64,000 bases of DNA from Axinella damicornis (taxonomy: Eukaryota > Porifera > Demospongiae > Axinellida > Axinellidae), in NCBI GenBank assembly GCA_963931865.1, contig OZ007510.1:2501747-2565746 (forward strand). Direction: 5' to 3'. The notes below the pieces were generated by a model. It did not search any database and had not been told where the DNA came from. It was given only the letters and a program-made list of their open reading frames with translations. A program made the position numbers and the translations under genes. This document shows positions 1-52,019 of this stretch, one piece after another. Numbering within the stretch: position 1 is the stretch's first letter; each line of letters starts with the position of its first letter.

Positions 1-659
1 CCCCCTCTGGAAAAACCATTCATGACTACCCACAAGCCCAGCAATTGGACGTCAAAGCTGGACGTCAACCAGATTCTCACCCAGGATCTCCCAAAACTTG
101 GACTGGATCTGAGTGATGGGCCATTGGCACATCGTATACCATCAACCCATCTGAGGCCCTCGGTGGGGTCTATGAAAATCCAAAACGCCATGGAGGTTGC
201 ACCCTTTCCCTCCTGCGGGAGGTTTTTCTGTTAAGTGGAGAGTGTGTGCTGATTTTCCCACAAAGTTGCCCCTAAAGCCCTCTGAAGCCTGTTAAGGGCA
301 CTTTCTGGTCTGATGAGAACCCTACACGTACATAGGGTCTAAATGACATCTACAGATGTCACTGGGGCCTAAAGGATTAACTAACTAAGTGTGTAAGAAT
401 GTGGTGGGTGATTTCATGCTCAAGACAGTACACTCTTGAATGCGAAACCCATTGGCCATTGGGGTTATAGCTATTGATCATAGTAGACATGCACGGTGAA
501 AACAGAGAGCAAAACCACAGAGGCTATATAGCTCCTGATTATATAGCTATGCTTTGAGAGTTGCAATCTCTGCTAAAGCAGCACTATTAAAGCAAAGGGG
601 TTAGAAAACACTGCTGAGGCATCCCTGTGTCCCAATGGATAATGCATCTGACTGCTTGC
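1..659. other. Left edge: intron or intergenic sequence, nothing recognised
   Basis: No SRCR exon on either strand and no known RNA gene. A 70-codon plus-strand ORF (22-234) has no recognisable domain. The segment is probably intron of the left SRCR gene, possibly with an old repeat insertion. Confidence 0.4.
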
Positions 660-13889
<13,230 letters not shown>

Positions 13890-16761
13890 TGCACTGCAGT
13901 GCAGCCGCGCGATCGAATTGCAAAATGCGCGCGCTTTGGAGGAAAACTTGAAAAAAATTACTGCAAGTGGCGCAGACTGCGGGATATAGTAACGTTTGTA
14001 CAGATTTTTGCTATTTTTATAGCATGCACGGCGGCCCGCGACTCGAGCCCCGCCGTGGATAATTGGCCCCGCCCTACGGAATTGCCATTCTGTGACCATT
14101 CACCGAGAATCCATGCGCTGGTACCACGCAACACCACACTTACATAGTGGGGAATTGCCAATCCTGATTATCAGGGTCCGGCACCCTAATGACTGTGGGG
14201 TGCGTGGTTATGATAGTGAATTCACCCGACTTCTTTCCTGAACAGCACCTGACGTCCAGTCATTCCTGAGGTGTGTGCATTAGAAAGCTGGCAGATGTGA
14301 TCTAAAAGGAGTGGTGCCTGCAATTGTATATGCAGAATGCTGACCCAATGAACCGTCAGCGTGGGTTCCATGTCGAGAGAGAGGAACCATCAGTCCAGGA
14401 GTGAGGGGAAAAACAGATGACGGCGAAGAGAACACATATGGGGGCGAGGGGTAGGAAAGACAAGCCCTTAGTCAGCAATGGGAGGAGTGTCCATGTATTA
14501 TAGATATATAAAGATGAGACTAGCTACAATAAACTATTGAATTAGAAGCAACACGTGCCACATGATCCAATATACAACAATAAAACCAGGAACATAAATC
14601 TCACTAATCAACCGAGCTATTGCATAATCTGAACATGTATAATTACGCACAAACGAAAAACCATATTATAACCTAGCTAGCTATGTAGCTAATTGCGACA
14701 AGATGAAGACGAAACCAAAAACACTGCATGCATCATAATTTGCATATCAACATAAAGAAACCTTGTCAACCCTGTGACTGTGTGAGTAGCTATATAGAAA
14801 GTAAATGGTGTGTAGTAACAAGAAGTGTTGTTACCATAGCAACAATAATGACAAAGCTATAGCACAGGTACAGCTGTGTCAGCTTGGCAGACATTTGACT
14901 CCATGTCCTTCCTCACTACAACTCTATAGATTTTCCCCTGGAAACCATAAACATCAAACTTAGGGTAGGAAGTGGTGGAGTGACTTGGCACACAGTTCAC
15001 ACTAATTAACTTCAAAGAAATTTGTTGATTAGCCGGCTCAGTATTTGCTTGCCTCGGTAGTGTTCAATGCCTTGGCGGACGGATTGTCATGGCCGATTCA
15101 AAGCCTCAAAGGAATTTGGGACCTCGCACACTATTTGGGTGATGCGTTGGGGGGCACCTGACACTGAGGAGTACAAACAGGCCATATACAACTCGCACTG
15201 ACGTGCTTTTCTGGATGGGAATCTCGGTGGCTGACCGGACAGTGGTTCCATGCATGTGATCAGATTTGATATACCAGTGATTGTTAGGGAAACTTATATT
15301 GCCATCACAAGTGTTTTTATGTCAGAGTTGGTGCCATCTGAAAAGAACTTGATTTTGTCAGAAAACTCTCTGAAAGTAAAAATACCAAGGTATTAAGGTT
15401 CATTGTTGGTATTGTTGAAAACATGACTAGCTATTGCACCTTAGCTTAGCTATGTAACCTTCCCCTGGTTACGCCAGTAGCCTTGCGCTTGCTTCACGGT
15501 CCGTGCCGCGACAACAATCAAGCAATCAAACTTGTTTCTTTACGAGTTCTCATTCAAACAGTTTACAACTCGGAACAACTCTTACACGAACTCTGAACAA
15601 CTCTATATAACTCTCTCAAGAACTCTGTAGTACAACAAAACTATATACAAGATAACAGCTGTCTCCAATTAATAGGTTCTACATACACGTACACAGCTGT
15701 TGCCATTAACATATCCTATACATGGAATTATACACTCTTGATGGTTCTGCAGGATCTTACAATTAGCACAGTTAATAAGCTCACACATTAGCACAGTTAG
15801 GTATTACAGCTACATGTACAAATTTGTTTTGCTTTCTCCTGTAGCTACTAGTTCTGAAATTAGTTCCTGCATGACATACTGTCCTATTATACAAGTGACT
15901 AAGCAGCAATTGAAGGGTAAATCACAACTTCCTATATGTGTCTGTGTAAGATGGTGTAAGTAAGACAGCAAAGCAATAGGTCCATTGCTAGCCGCTAGCT
16001 AGTCTTGCATGGGGTTCTATTGGATCTAAATGCCATTTTCAATAATTATGCTACTGGCTTGGATTCTGGTGAGCTGAGCTCAAACAAAATTCGCACATAC
16101 TCAGGGATCGGATCCAACTACATTACTTTCTACCCAGAAAGCAGCCAGAGCCTAGACGTTCCTTATAGCTAGCCACAGCTACATGGAGCAAGACTCAGCA
16201 AGTCCAGCTAGTAATTCACCATTCTTGATTGAGCTTTTGAAGTACATTACGTATAGCAACATGTACCACGTACTATACCATAATAATTATGAAGTTGTGT
16301 AAGTGCAAGTAGTACAAGTGGTGGTACAAGTGGTTATTATAAGTGGGTTACTATAAGTGGTATAAGGGGGGTAGCTATAAGTAGCTGGATACTTTGGAGG
16401 TTGTACTAGCTGATGTTTTTATAATCGCAATCTCCATGGTGATGTGTAATTGAGACCTATTATAGTGATGAGCTGTACAATACCTCAGACACTGAGCACC
16501 ATATCACTTTATCTGTAACCTTTCTCATGGAGACATAGGTGTAGGAACTGGACTACAGCAGTCTCTACCCCAGGCCCACTTAAATTTTGACTGCAATCAA
16601 AATGATATTATCATGTTAGGGGGGATCGTAGTTACAAAATGGGCACAATAAGAAGTGTTTGAATTCAGGTACCACAAAATACAGTCAGCAGCCTAACCTA
16701 TTCTACGCATTCACAAGAAAACTGGCAGAATTCGTTACTCGAATCCATTATAGTCTTCACC
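13890..16761. other. Intergenic region between the two M8-SRCR genes
   Basis: 2.9 kb between the stop of the right copy and the ATG of the left copy. The first 180 bp upstream of the left ATG are rich in CpG (for example GCGCGCGC near 13,927) and probably hold its promoter. The remainder is AT-rich, with no convincing ORF or RNA gene. Confidence 0.5.
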
Positions 16762-43560
<26,799 letters not shown>

Positions 43561-43683
43561 TGTTGTAGACCGTAGTGACAGGCAACGGTAGTTCTGCGCA
43601 GTTTTTGCTGTAAATGTCAACTGTAAACCGCGCAGTAGCGCTTATACTCCCAGGCGAAGCACTCTTTCGCACAGGTCACCAAC

Positions 43684-43695
43684 TGCGCATGCGCA
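43684..43695. promoter_or_regulatory. NRF1-like palindromic site upstream of right M8-SRCR gene
   Basis: TGCGCATGCGCA, a perfect palindrome matching the NRF1 consensus, 124 bp upstream of the start codon in a locally CpG-rich stretch. The sequence is directly visible; that it works as a promoter element is inferred from position. Confidence 0.45.
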
Positions 43696-45071
43696 ATCTG
43701 GGTCAAAGGTCATTAGATTTTGCAGGACACATCGTTGCACTTATGCACGGATGTACCAGCGTAGTTGTACAGGCTATAGCATAGCCATAGATCTAACCAG
43801 GCAATCTTTATTACTATATTAGCCATATTTGCACTCCCACAAGCGATTGACCTTGCAGGCAGGGGTGGGTTACTAAAACATAATGTACTAAACCCCAATT
43901 CTTATGAGTCAGCAGTTACGGAGATCATGACAGTTGAGTGCAAGAAGAAGCTTTAAGACGCCATTCATTACTACAGAAAGACGGTGGCTGTTTGCCTATA
44001 GCTAGCTAACTATTCGGTGTTGTAAACATTTGTTGTAGTATACATTTGAACTAATGACTCCCAGTCGCTCACTCTTATGAGCCAGTGATTCAGGGGGAGG
44101 TTTTAGCTCCTATAGGAATGATAAACTGGGGAATAAATTGCTCCTGGGAATGATTGGGCTATATAGTTAAACCAGCTTTAAATTTAATGTTGAGTGTATT
44201 ATAGTATCTTGCCATACTGCTATTATGGAGTTGAATGCAATAAGAGTGACATTTCATCCTCAATGTGTGTTGAAAATACAGATCTGAGGTGGACAGTGCA
44301 TTTTGACATAACACTCACCACTTTTCTAATGTTTAGATACTGAAAATGGATCCAGAGGTAGAGCTAATCGGTGATCACATGAATCACTGCATAAACAGAA
44401 CTGTTTTGACACAGCTCAAGGCACCTCAGCTGCAGCTGTCAATGAACTAGGAAAAACATGGCAAAAAGGTAGGGAAACAATTAAGGTATGGATACAATGT
44501 CTGGGAAGTCATTCTCTCTCTGGAACCATCACCATCACGGTTTACACGGCGTGCACAGCTTTGGTATGGTTTCAGCATGCAGGGTTCCTGTTTATTCTGC
44601 ACAGGACCTGCTGACCTAATTGAACTGCGCCACAACCAGGCCACAGTGCCAAACTCTATGGCTTTACTGTTTGTATGCCTGATAACCTGGTGATAAGGTC
44701 TGACTGGGTACACCAACTTGTGCTACACGTGCAGAATGCCATATGAAGCCATATACATGCATGCATGCATGCTTATTCTTTCAAGAAGGAAAAATTTGTT
44801 GTTTTCGTATCACGTGTTTCCTATGGTTATCTTAAGCCGTATCAGGAGAGACACTATTCCATGTGACTGGGTATGCTGTTATGTATGTAACTACATAAAA
44901 GTTACGGTATTACAACAATACACTTATGTTGCCTTGTGGAAACATCATTGACCACACACCCACAAACACAAAACTTGTGACATCAGCAATGATTCAATCA
45001 GAGGACAAGAGCAGGCAAGAGTGACCAGCAGTATTATCCTGGTCACCATTTAATATTGATCTGATACAATA

Positions 45072-45548
45072 GAGTATGTATCAACTTTTGGGGGACATTA
45101 TAGAATGCAGCTGAAGGTGCTAGATACTTGTCCATTATCCATAAAGCAGCTGTATAAACAAGCACTGAAGTATAATCATATCTGCAAACATCAGTGATTA
45201 GTTGTGAATAATATAATTAGCAAGGCTCGAGCTCTGTACCTTCCTAATATGGAAGATTCAGAGCTCAGCTCAGTGCCTTCCAACTGAGACTGAGCCAATA
45301 CACAGTGTTGAAAGGATTCTGCAAACCCGGCCTGTAACTTGATTGTCAACACAGCTGATAGTATGCAAGAAGTGAATGCTTTGCTTCATAGCTTTTCTGA
45401 ATAGCTTTTCCGAAAGCCAAACCTTAGGCTAAAATTAGTGGCTAAGTTAGCCTCCCTATTCAAGATTTTTAAACTGGTGGTTGGTACTTAATCAGTCATG
45501 AATAGGGGAGGGTGCTTGCTACGTAGTGGGCGGTTGATATGTACTGTG
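45072..45548. mobile_element. Probable MITE, TATCAAGCACCCACCC family
   Basis: Left end GAGTATGTATCAACTTTTGG with GGGACATTAT; right part GGGTGCTTGCTACGTAGTGG. Similar to 58.51-58.88 kb but more degraded. Confidence 0.45.
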
Positions 45549-45847
45549 TGGGAAATTTTGTGTTTGCTCCTATAACCAGTTGTAGCTAATTTCTGAACTA
45601 GCACATTCCTGTACCAGACACATGAAAAATTTTCTTCAAGAAATGTAATGTTACTCTCTCAATGGAAACAGCATGAGGCTGTAAAAATGTACTCATTCTC
45701 GCACCCTCAAATTAAGGTCAAATTGAGTGTGTGCTATACAAAATTCTCTGTGTGAGGTTGGTCTGTGTTGTGATAGCAACCTTTTGCACCCTCTTGAACT
45801 AATAGCCTCTGGCAATGAATAATGAACAATCCCATCCACGTGCTCTT

Positions 45848-46232
45848 GTGGCCTTGTTCCCAGGCCATTGCAGGTCTTTGATCATGTACAGTGTGAAAAC
45901 ATCGGAGGGGAAGGCCTGATAGATATGGTCATGTATGATGACATCAGGCAGACAGAGCTAGGGGTACGCACTAGTTCACAGGGCGGTGCCCAACCATAAT
46001 GCGTCGACCTGTCCCAAGCAACGAACAGTACAGATGCTGCCTTACATGTGAATGCTCTGACCTCCAGCTCTCAGACTGACATTACATGAAAGGGGTTTGA
46101 GATCCTTCACTGGGCATTGCCCTCTGTGTGTCTACCTCACGTCACCAGATCTCCCAGGCCTTTCTCTCAGGATTTTCATACTGCAAAAACTCAAGATTGC
46201 AGGAGGTGGGAATGGCCTGGGAATGAGGCTAA
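45848..46232. mobile_element. Long element with CTCGTTCCCAGGC-like ends
   Basis: CCTTGTTCCCAGGCC at the left and GGCCTGGGAATGAGGCTA at the right, about 350 bp interior with no ORF of note. Confidence 0.5.
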
Positions 46233-46267
46233 GGTTGGCCTCTGTTTACATTGAACAGCATTTCCAC

Positions 46268-46351
46268 TAGTCTCGTACCCATGCAGACCGTTTATCCAGC
46301 GTGTGTATCGCTTCCAGTGCTGGGGTTGGTTGGGTCTGGGACCGAGACTAC
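46268..46351. mobile_element. Palindromic MITE
   Basis: TAGTCTCGTACCCATGCAGA ... GGTCTGGGACCGAGACTA. Confidence 0.55.
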
Positions 46352-46855
46352 ATTTCCACACCCACAAATTAAGGCAAGCTTCCTATTTAGACCACCTAAA
46401 CCTTAGACCACCGAAACCATGTCATAGCACCATGAGGAGTACTCTGATAACCTCAATACTTTTTAAAACCTATTCACACCCAACCAGGGTTCAATCCACA
46501 TCCTATCCTTAGTGCCAAGCTGACTGCCAACAAGGAGGATGGTAGAGACATACATATAATAATGCTGTATGTTGGGGCTGTGATTCGTATCCCAAAAAAT
46601 GCAGGTGGTGGCAATTCGGAAGTTTACTCAAGTGTCAGCTCCAACTGATTTTTTTTTAGAATTGGCATGAGGTTCACCAAAGTAGCTCGTTACATCCTTT
46701 TGTGGTGCATGCTCTTGTCTAATAAACTTCTTGGCATTTGCAGAAAACTCAATTGTTGCTATAATATTATAGTCACTGGAATTGCAGCTGTGATGTTGTA
46801 TGAGACAATGCTGGCCGTTTTATGACAGACAGTTATGGGCAACAGGGAGTTTATA

Positions 46856-46977
46856 CTAGCCTCGTCCCCATGCCTTCCACATGCCTCCAGGTTTGATCAC
46901 TTACAGTATGCAAAAACCTATTTTGCATACTGTAAGCAATCAAACTGGAGGTGTAGAAGGCTTGGGAATGAGGCTAG
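46856..46977. mobile_element. Palindromic MITE
   Basis: CTAGCCTCGTCCCCATGCCT ... GCTTGGGAATGAGGCTAG with long inverted arms (TTTTGCATACTGTAAGC). Confidence 0.65.
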
Positions 46978-47216
46978 AGTGGAAGATGAGTTAAGATGTC
47001 CAAACATAACCTCAATCCACTTATGAATGGCTTCACCAACCTCAATACAATCCACATCCCCATTCTTAGCTGCCCACTGTCAGCAAAGATTCTTTTGGGA
47101 CTGCATTCAAAACCACAAGTAATCCATATCTGTACATGACATCTGTTAGGGATGACCCCCATTAAGATTGTCTTTAATTGTGGATGGTTTGATTGACATT
47201 GACTCATTAAGATCTT

Positions 47217-47384
47217 GCTAGTCTCGTGCCCAGACGTCCACACCCACCGGCTGGGGAGCGCGTGAAGGGCTGGGCATGAGACTAGGTATTTGTACGGGGG
47301 CCATCTTAGCCTCATACCCAGGCCTCCATGCCTGGGTACGAGGCTAGCATACTGGAGACATAGAAGGCCTGGGAACGAGGCTAG
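47217..47384. mobile_element. Cluster of two palindromic MITEs
   Basis: CTAGTCTCGTGCCCAGACGT...GGGCATGAGACTAG (47,217-47,285) followed by TAGCCTCATACCCAGGCC...CCTGGGAACGAGGCTAG (47,307-47,384). Confidence 0.65.
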
Positions 47385-47566
47385 GCCATCTATCATCAGT
47401 TGATCATTTACTGGTTGCTTACAGTTCTCCTGAACAAGTAAAACGCACAGTATTGGAATGTATTACCCACAATGAAGCTTTGTACTCCACGTTGAGTACC
47501 AATACTGTTACAATAATCCACACTAGTATATACATGTATATGACACAGATATATATGTATATAATG

Positions 47567-50500
47567 CTACATTTCGTCATCACTGTACGTGTCCTCAGGG
47601 AAGTCACCAACTTTGACACTCTTGGGTCTAACAAAAGCACCATACTTTGGTGGGCATTCAAAGTATGCCTTGCCATCCACACTAGCGGAAAAAAGAGTAA
47701 AGCATCCCTATGACATCCCTATGACATCATAATTTGCAGAGCAAAGATCAGTGACAGATATTACACTCTTGGTAGGGGAAAAATTGTGCGGCGTATATAT
47801 TTTATGTTTGACTACTTAGGAATGGCCTAATTCTGACTACACCATCATCATTGCTGTCATGCAGTGACCCAAACATTAATTTTGGTACTGAAACTCACCT
47901 TGGTGGTAGAGATACAAGCACACTTGTCATGCCATCAGCTGCCATTGCTCGAGCGCTCTCTTCGGCTTTCATTGGCACTACAGTTCTTAGGAAAGGCACA
48001 CAAAGATTCTGACCACACCATTGCAATCGCTGTCATTCACTGATGCTTACATGCCGAAACTCACAGTACTGATGAAGTTATGAGCACTGCAATAATTTCT
48101 TGTCTTTACTTTGGCTGTCGTTGCTGACTCGATCGATCGACCGAGCATGGTCCTCATGTGCGTTAATTTGAACGAGCTGTTTTTGCAACACCAACGAGTT
48201 GCAACCAGGGTTGCAACAGCTACCAGGAGTGCAGTTACCACTCGTAGAAGGTTAATATATTGTGTATGTACATCATACGCACCAAAACATGCCACGCTCA
48301 GGAATGTTGATAGGAATGTTGCGGGTTTCCTGCCGGCCAATTGAGTTATTTGCCGTGAGGGTTCGACAGTACGAGAAGTGCAACCTTGAGACTCAGTCTC
48401 ACGCGGTGCCTCGAAGGGCTTGCAGAGCTGGAACAGATACATATGGAGTCAAACAGTCAGTGCAGTTGACATCCACAACTCCACGATAGTCTCGCATAAC
48501 CAGAGGCCAGGGCACAAGCGAGTGGGGCCTTCAGGGCTTGCAAAGCTAGAGCAGCCACATGTGGAGTCGAACAGTGAGGGTTATCGACATGTTTATCTCA
48601 GCTCCACACTCTCAAATTTACACTAGCTAGATCGATCATACTCGTAAGCACGTATGCAGCATGCATGCGAGGCATGATGCAGATACGTATTCCTACTTCC
48701 TAGAACATTACCTTACCTTCCATTATTCTTTCCCAGTGGTTCATCATATTTCACTCCAACCCAGATACCTGGTTTGAAGTGAGCTTTGCCTATGAAGCCA
48801 AAACGAAAGCCGATTTTCAGTGCCATAAACTGCAACGTACATTGTCAGTCCACTCACCTACAAACATGACAGTCCCTTTCCTGGGGGCATACTCGGGGAG
48901 GGAAATCTCACACCTTGATCCCACAGGAATAGCATCGGCCTCCCTCTCTTCTGCCTCGGGGTCAGCTCCTGCCTTGGAGTCTTTCTCTGCAAACCGGCCA
49001 AGCTTCATGCGCCGCTTGAATGCCTGCACAGAGTCTGCAATGTTACCATGTCTGATAAATGGTGAACAAATAAACATGGAATAGGAGTTTCGCATCAAAT
49101 ACGTTAACACATACCAGTTCTTTGGGCATATGCGTCAGCTGACAGTTCATATTTCTCTACTTGTGAGACATCCTCAAACTCTCCCTTTTTCCGATTTGGG
49201 TCATGATCAATTACCTGTGGAAATAGTTGCAAGGATGGCGGAACACAACAATGAGTGCTTACCTGAGTAGCTTCGTTTCCAGGCCGTCTGCCACTTCGTT
49301 TTTAGTTGCATACGTGACCTTTGAACCCCCGTCAGCTTATCTGATGGGGGTTCAAAGGTCACATATGCGACTAAAAGCGAAGCGGCAGATGGCCTGGGAA
49401 CAAGGCTAGATATACCCTACTTTTGCTCATACAGTGAAACCTGCCTTAGCGGCCACCTGAATAAGGCGGTCACCTCCACATTGCGGTCAGCTTGGGAAAG
49501 TACCGAAATTTGAGCCCATAGTCTCCATACTTTACTGTTCTTCTATAGCGGTCACCTGCTGCGTAATGCGGTCACGTTGCTCCACCCCAAGTGCGCTATA
49601 GCACGCTATAACACATAACACACAGCCAATAACGGCCAGCGAGTGCGCGTGTGTGTTATGTACATGCGCGTGTGTGTTGCGTACGTGCGCGCGTGTTTAA
49701 CATTATAGAAAGTGCCAAAATGAACATACAAAAATGAAACAGCCATGTATTTTACAATAATTAAAGTCCTTAGTTGCCTTCTTCATGGAACTTACTTGAA
49801 TCAAAGTTGTTCAGTGTCGCAAGAACCTTTGTAATGAGGTCAATCACACTAAAACTTCACATGACCGCTTTGGAGAGGTTTTCTGTAATGCAGCCACCTG
49901 TCTAATATTTTTGGCCCCCAGGTGACGGCATTAGACAGGTTCCACTGTAGTCTACATTCATGACCACACACATGTATCTTGTGACCATTCTCCACTGGGT
50001 AAGACCCCAGAATGGCAGAGTCATTGTCCATCTCACAGATGAGCTTTCCATCACCATCCAGCAGCTGCAGCTGCATCAGAGAGGCAGTTGATCCTGTCAT
50101 CAGTTCCAGTTTACCCTGCAGAGGGAGAAGGGTACAGTTTGGGTATAACTATAGGTAGCTGCTTGTTGTGGTATGTGCATGCTAGTCCTCTCCCATCTTG
50201 GGAGACACTATGGATGACATATGTACTACAACAATACAGCTGTCTTGATCAGCACCGTCTTCAGTTCACAGTCGAGTGCAGAGTCTAGACTATAGATTGT
50301 ATAGAGAACCTCCCTTATGGGAGCACTGGAGCAAGACTGTGAGGAGTTTCCAGACAATGGGAGGTTTCCAGACAATTCTGCTTGGAAGCACTAAAGCTCT
50401 GCGTGAGTCTATTGTGGGAGGACAGGCTGTACTCCCTGACCAGCGGTTAGGACCAGATGTTGCAGGTCCCCCCACCCCATTTGAGGTCGTGGAGAGATGG

Positions 50501-51817
50501 ATTGTCAGAGATTACGTATCATCACCATTGTGACAGTATGCAAGTTCAGTCAGAGCTAGTGCCACATTATTCAGTGCAAGTGCATCATGAATTCATACAA
50601 TAGCTATTGCTGCTGAAACTTACTGGGAGGGGCTTATAAAATATACATATCTTTGGTGAGGCAGAACAAGAAGCAGGTTAACAGTGATTGTATGTGTGGT
50701 ATTGCCAATTACCCAGCATTCCATGGGGACAACTCAAAAGCAGGCATGAGCTAGTCTCACAGGCCAGATGCTTGGGCAAGTGGAAAAGGCGGATACGTTC
50801 GGACACGGACGCGGACGCGGACACGGACGCGGACGCGGACACGGACGCGGACACGGACACGGACACGAGCCAAAATTAATTTTTCAGCCCTTTTCAGCCC
50901 TTTTCAGCCCTTTGCAGTGTAGGACAGAAGCTAAACATGGTTATTCATTGGCTAAAGTTGCTTGCTTAGCCTATTGAACCGTCTTTCATGTCTTACCTGG
51001 AGTCAGCAGAGGTCAAAGGCCACGTGCATATTTAATGAGCTTCAACGAAAAGATTAGAAGAGCTTTTATTTTGTGCACAAACCAAACTCAAGCATTTTTC
51101 CAAAGCATAGGAAGCAGAAATAATATTCCTATACCATCTATGATGGCTGATCGAAGCTCGAACTTTCATTGTTGAAGCTTATTAAATATGCACGTGGCCT
51201 TTGACCTCTGCTGACTCGAGGTAAGAAACAATAGGCTAGGGGCTAGCCTCGTTCCCAGGCCCCGCCCAGCTATTTTTGTTCGCGCGTGGGAGAGCCTGGG
51301 AACGAGGCTAACAATAGGCTAAGCAAGCAACTTTTAGCGAGTGATGTTTAGCTTCTGTCCTACACTGCAAAGGGCTGAAAAATGAATTTTGGTTCGTGTC
51401 CGTGTCCGTGTCCGCATCCGCATCCGTGTCCGCGTCCGACCGTATCCGCCTTTTCCACTTGCCCCAGATGCTTTTTCCCTTTTGAGCACCCCAAAAGTTA
51501 TGGTCTGTCCCACGAGTCTGGTTCTGAGACTAGGGGACTCGTCACCATAAGACTACATGTCCTAAGGGGACACGTGGTCCTAGGACCAGCTGGGGGGACT
51601 CTGGCTCTAGGACCAAACACCTGGTGGGACAAATTATTTGGGGGGTTCATGTATATGCTCAGCCACAGACTATCCAGTATTGCATGTCATCAGCATTGTT
51701 GCTTGCCTTCAGTTCTCCTATGTTCGTTGACGACTGAAATCTCTTCTCTGCGCCAAAGGCTGTCAGAGAGCTTGTCACTGTTAAGCTGAAATATGTGGGT
51801 GCTGTTTCCACCGCCAT
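47567..51817 (-). CDS. TBCB: Tubulin-folding cofactor B
   Basis: Six exons: 51,707-51,817; 49,972-50,115; 49,115-49,214; 48,858-49,034; 48,717-48,789; 47,567-47,681, summing to 720 nt (239 residues, close to the family length of about 244). N-terminal ubiquitin-like domain ([52 protein letters not shown]), a linker with [13 protein letters not shown], then a CAP-Gly domain ([43 protein letters not shown]). TBCB works with TBCE and TBCD in alpha-tubulin folding and dimer assembly or disassembly in the cytoplasm. The CAP-Gly GKNDG motif reads GKNNG here, and the protein ends DEM, the known C-terminal acidic signature. Intron 1 uses a GC donor (CTGAAG|gcaagc). Head-to-head with LRR1. Confidence 0.92.
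47899..47985 (-). other. Candidate in-frame cassette exon in TBCB
   Basis: 87 bp with acceptor (cctttcctaag) and donor (CCAAG|gtgagt) that keep the phase-2 frame of the surrounding TBCB exons and add 29 residues (includes [20 protein letters not shown]). It would interrupt the CAP-Gly domain after GKNNG. Could be a rarely used exon, an exonised repeat or chance. Confidence 0.3.
49261..49410. mobile_element. Long palindromic MITE in TBCB intron 2
   Basis: GTAGCTTCGTTTCCAGGCCG facing GGCCTGGGAACAAGGCTAG with arms of about 65 bp (ACCTTTGAACCCC / GGGGTTCAAAGGT). Confidence 0.75.
49430..49953. mobile_element. Non-autonomous pogo/Tigger-like element
   Basis: Left end TACAGTGAAACCTGCCTTAG, right end GACAGGTTCCACTGTA; these are imperfect inverted repeats beginning CAGTG and flanked by TA, as in Tc1/mariner-pogo elements. 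Interior 520 bp without transposase. In TBCB intron 2. Confidence 0.65.
50762..51482. repeat. Large foldback repeat with GGACAC arrays and nested MITE, TBCB intron 1
   Basis: Left arm about 50,762-51,045 (GCCAGATGCTTGGGCAAGTG, GGACAC/GGACGC array at 50,798-50,868, three TTTTCAGCCC units) is repeated in inverse at 51,172-51,482. The right arm is interrupted by a palindromic MITE (51,241-51,311) that is flanked by copies of ACAATAGGCTA, consistent with a target-site duplication. Confidence 0.75.
51241..51311. mobile_element. Palindromic MITE nested in foldback arm
   Basis: CTAGCCTCGTTCCCAGGCCC ... GAGCCTGGGAACGAGGCTA. The other arm of the foldback (near 50,955-50,975) lacks it, which shows the empty site. 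Confidence 0.8.
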
Positions 51818-52019
51818 GCCTGCAGCTAGGTCAGAGTACAGAATTAGTCCGCGTATTAATTACAGGGCTACCCTCAACAGTTGGCGGGTAAAATTCTATT
51901 TTTGTAACTGCAGTCTGCGTTGAATTGGACTGCAGAGGTTTCAGTGGTTTTCTGCCTCTCCAGTTCTGTGAGTAGCATCTATCAGACAAGGAGCTTGAAT
52001 CTGGACGTTTGCTGTTGTG
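51818..52019. promoter_or_regulatory. Bidirectional promoter region TBCB/LRR1
   Basis: The ATGs of TBCB (minus, 51,817) and LRR1 (plus, 52,020) are 202 bp apart. No TATA box is obvious. Shared promoter is inferred from geometry. Confidence 0.6.

Larger units (their letters stand above)
43561..47566. other. Intergenic region between right M8-SRCR gene and TBCB
   Basis: 4.0 kb. It holds the presumed promoter of the M8-SRCR gene at its left end and at least six repeat elements (45.07-45.55, 45.85-46.23, 46.27-46.35, 46.86-46.98, 47.22-47.29 and 47.31-47.38 kb). No exon with a recognisable domain was found on either strand. Confidence 0.5.

Noticed and set aside
48047..48442. 131-codon minus-strand ORF with a hydrophobic stretch
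   Set aside because: Lies wholly in a TBCB intron, has no recognisable domain or splice support, and overlaps repeated sequence.
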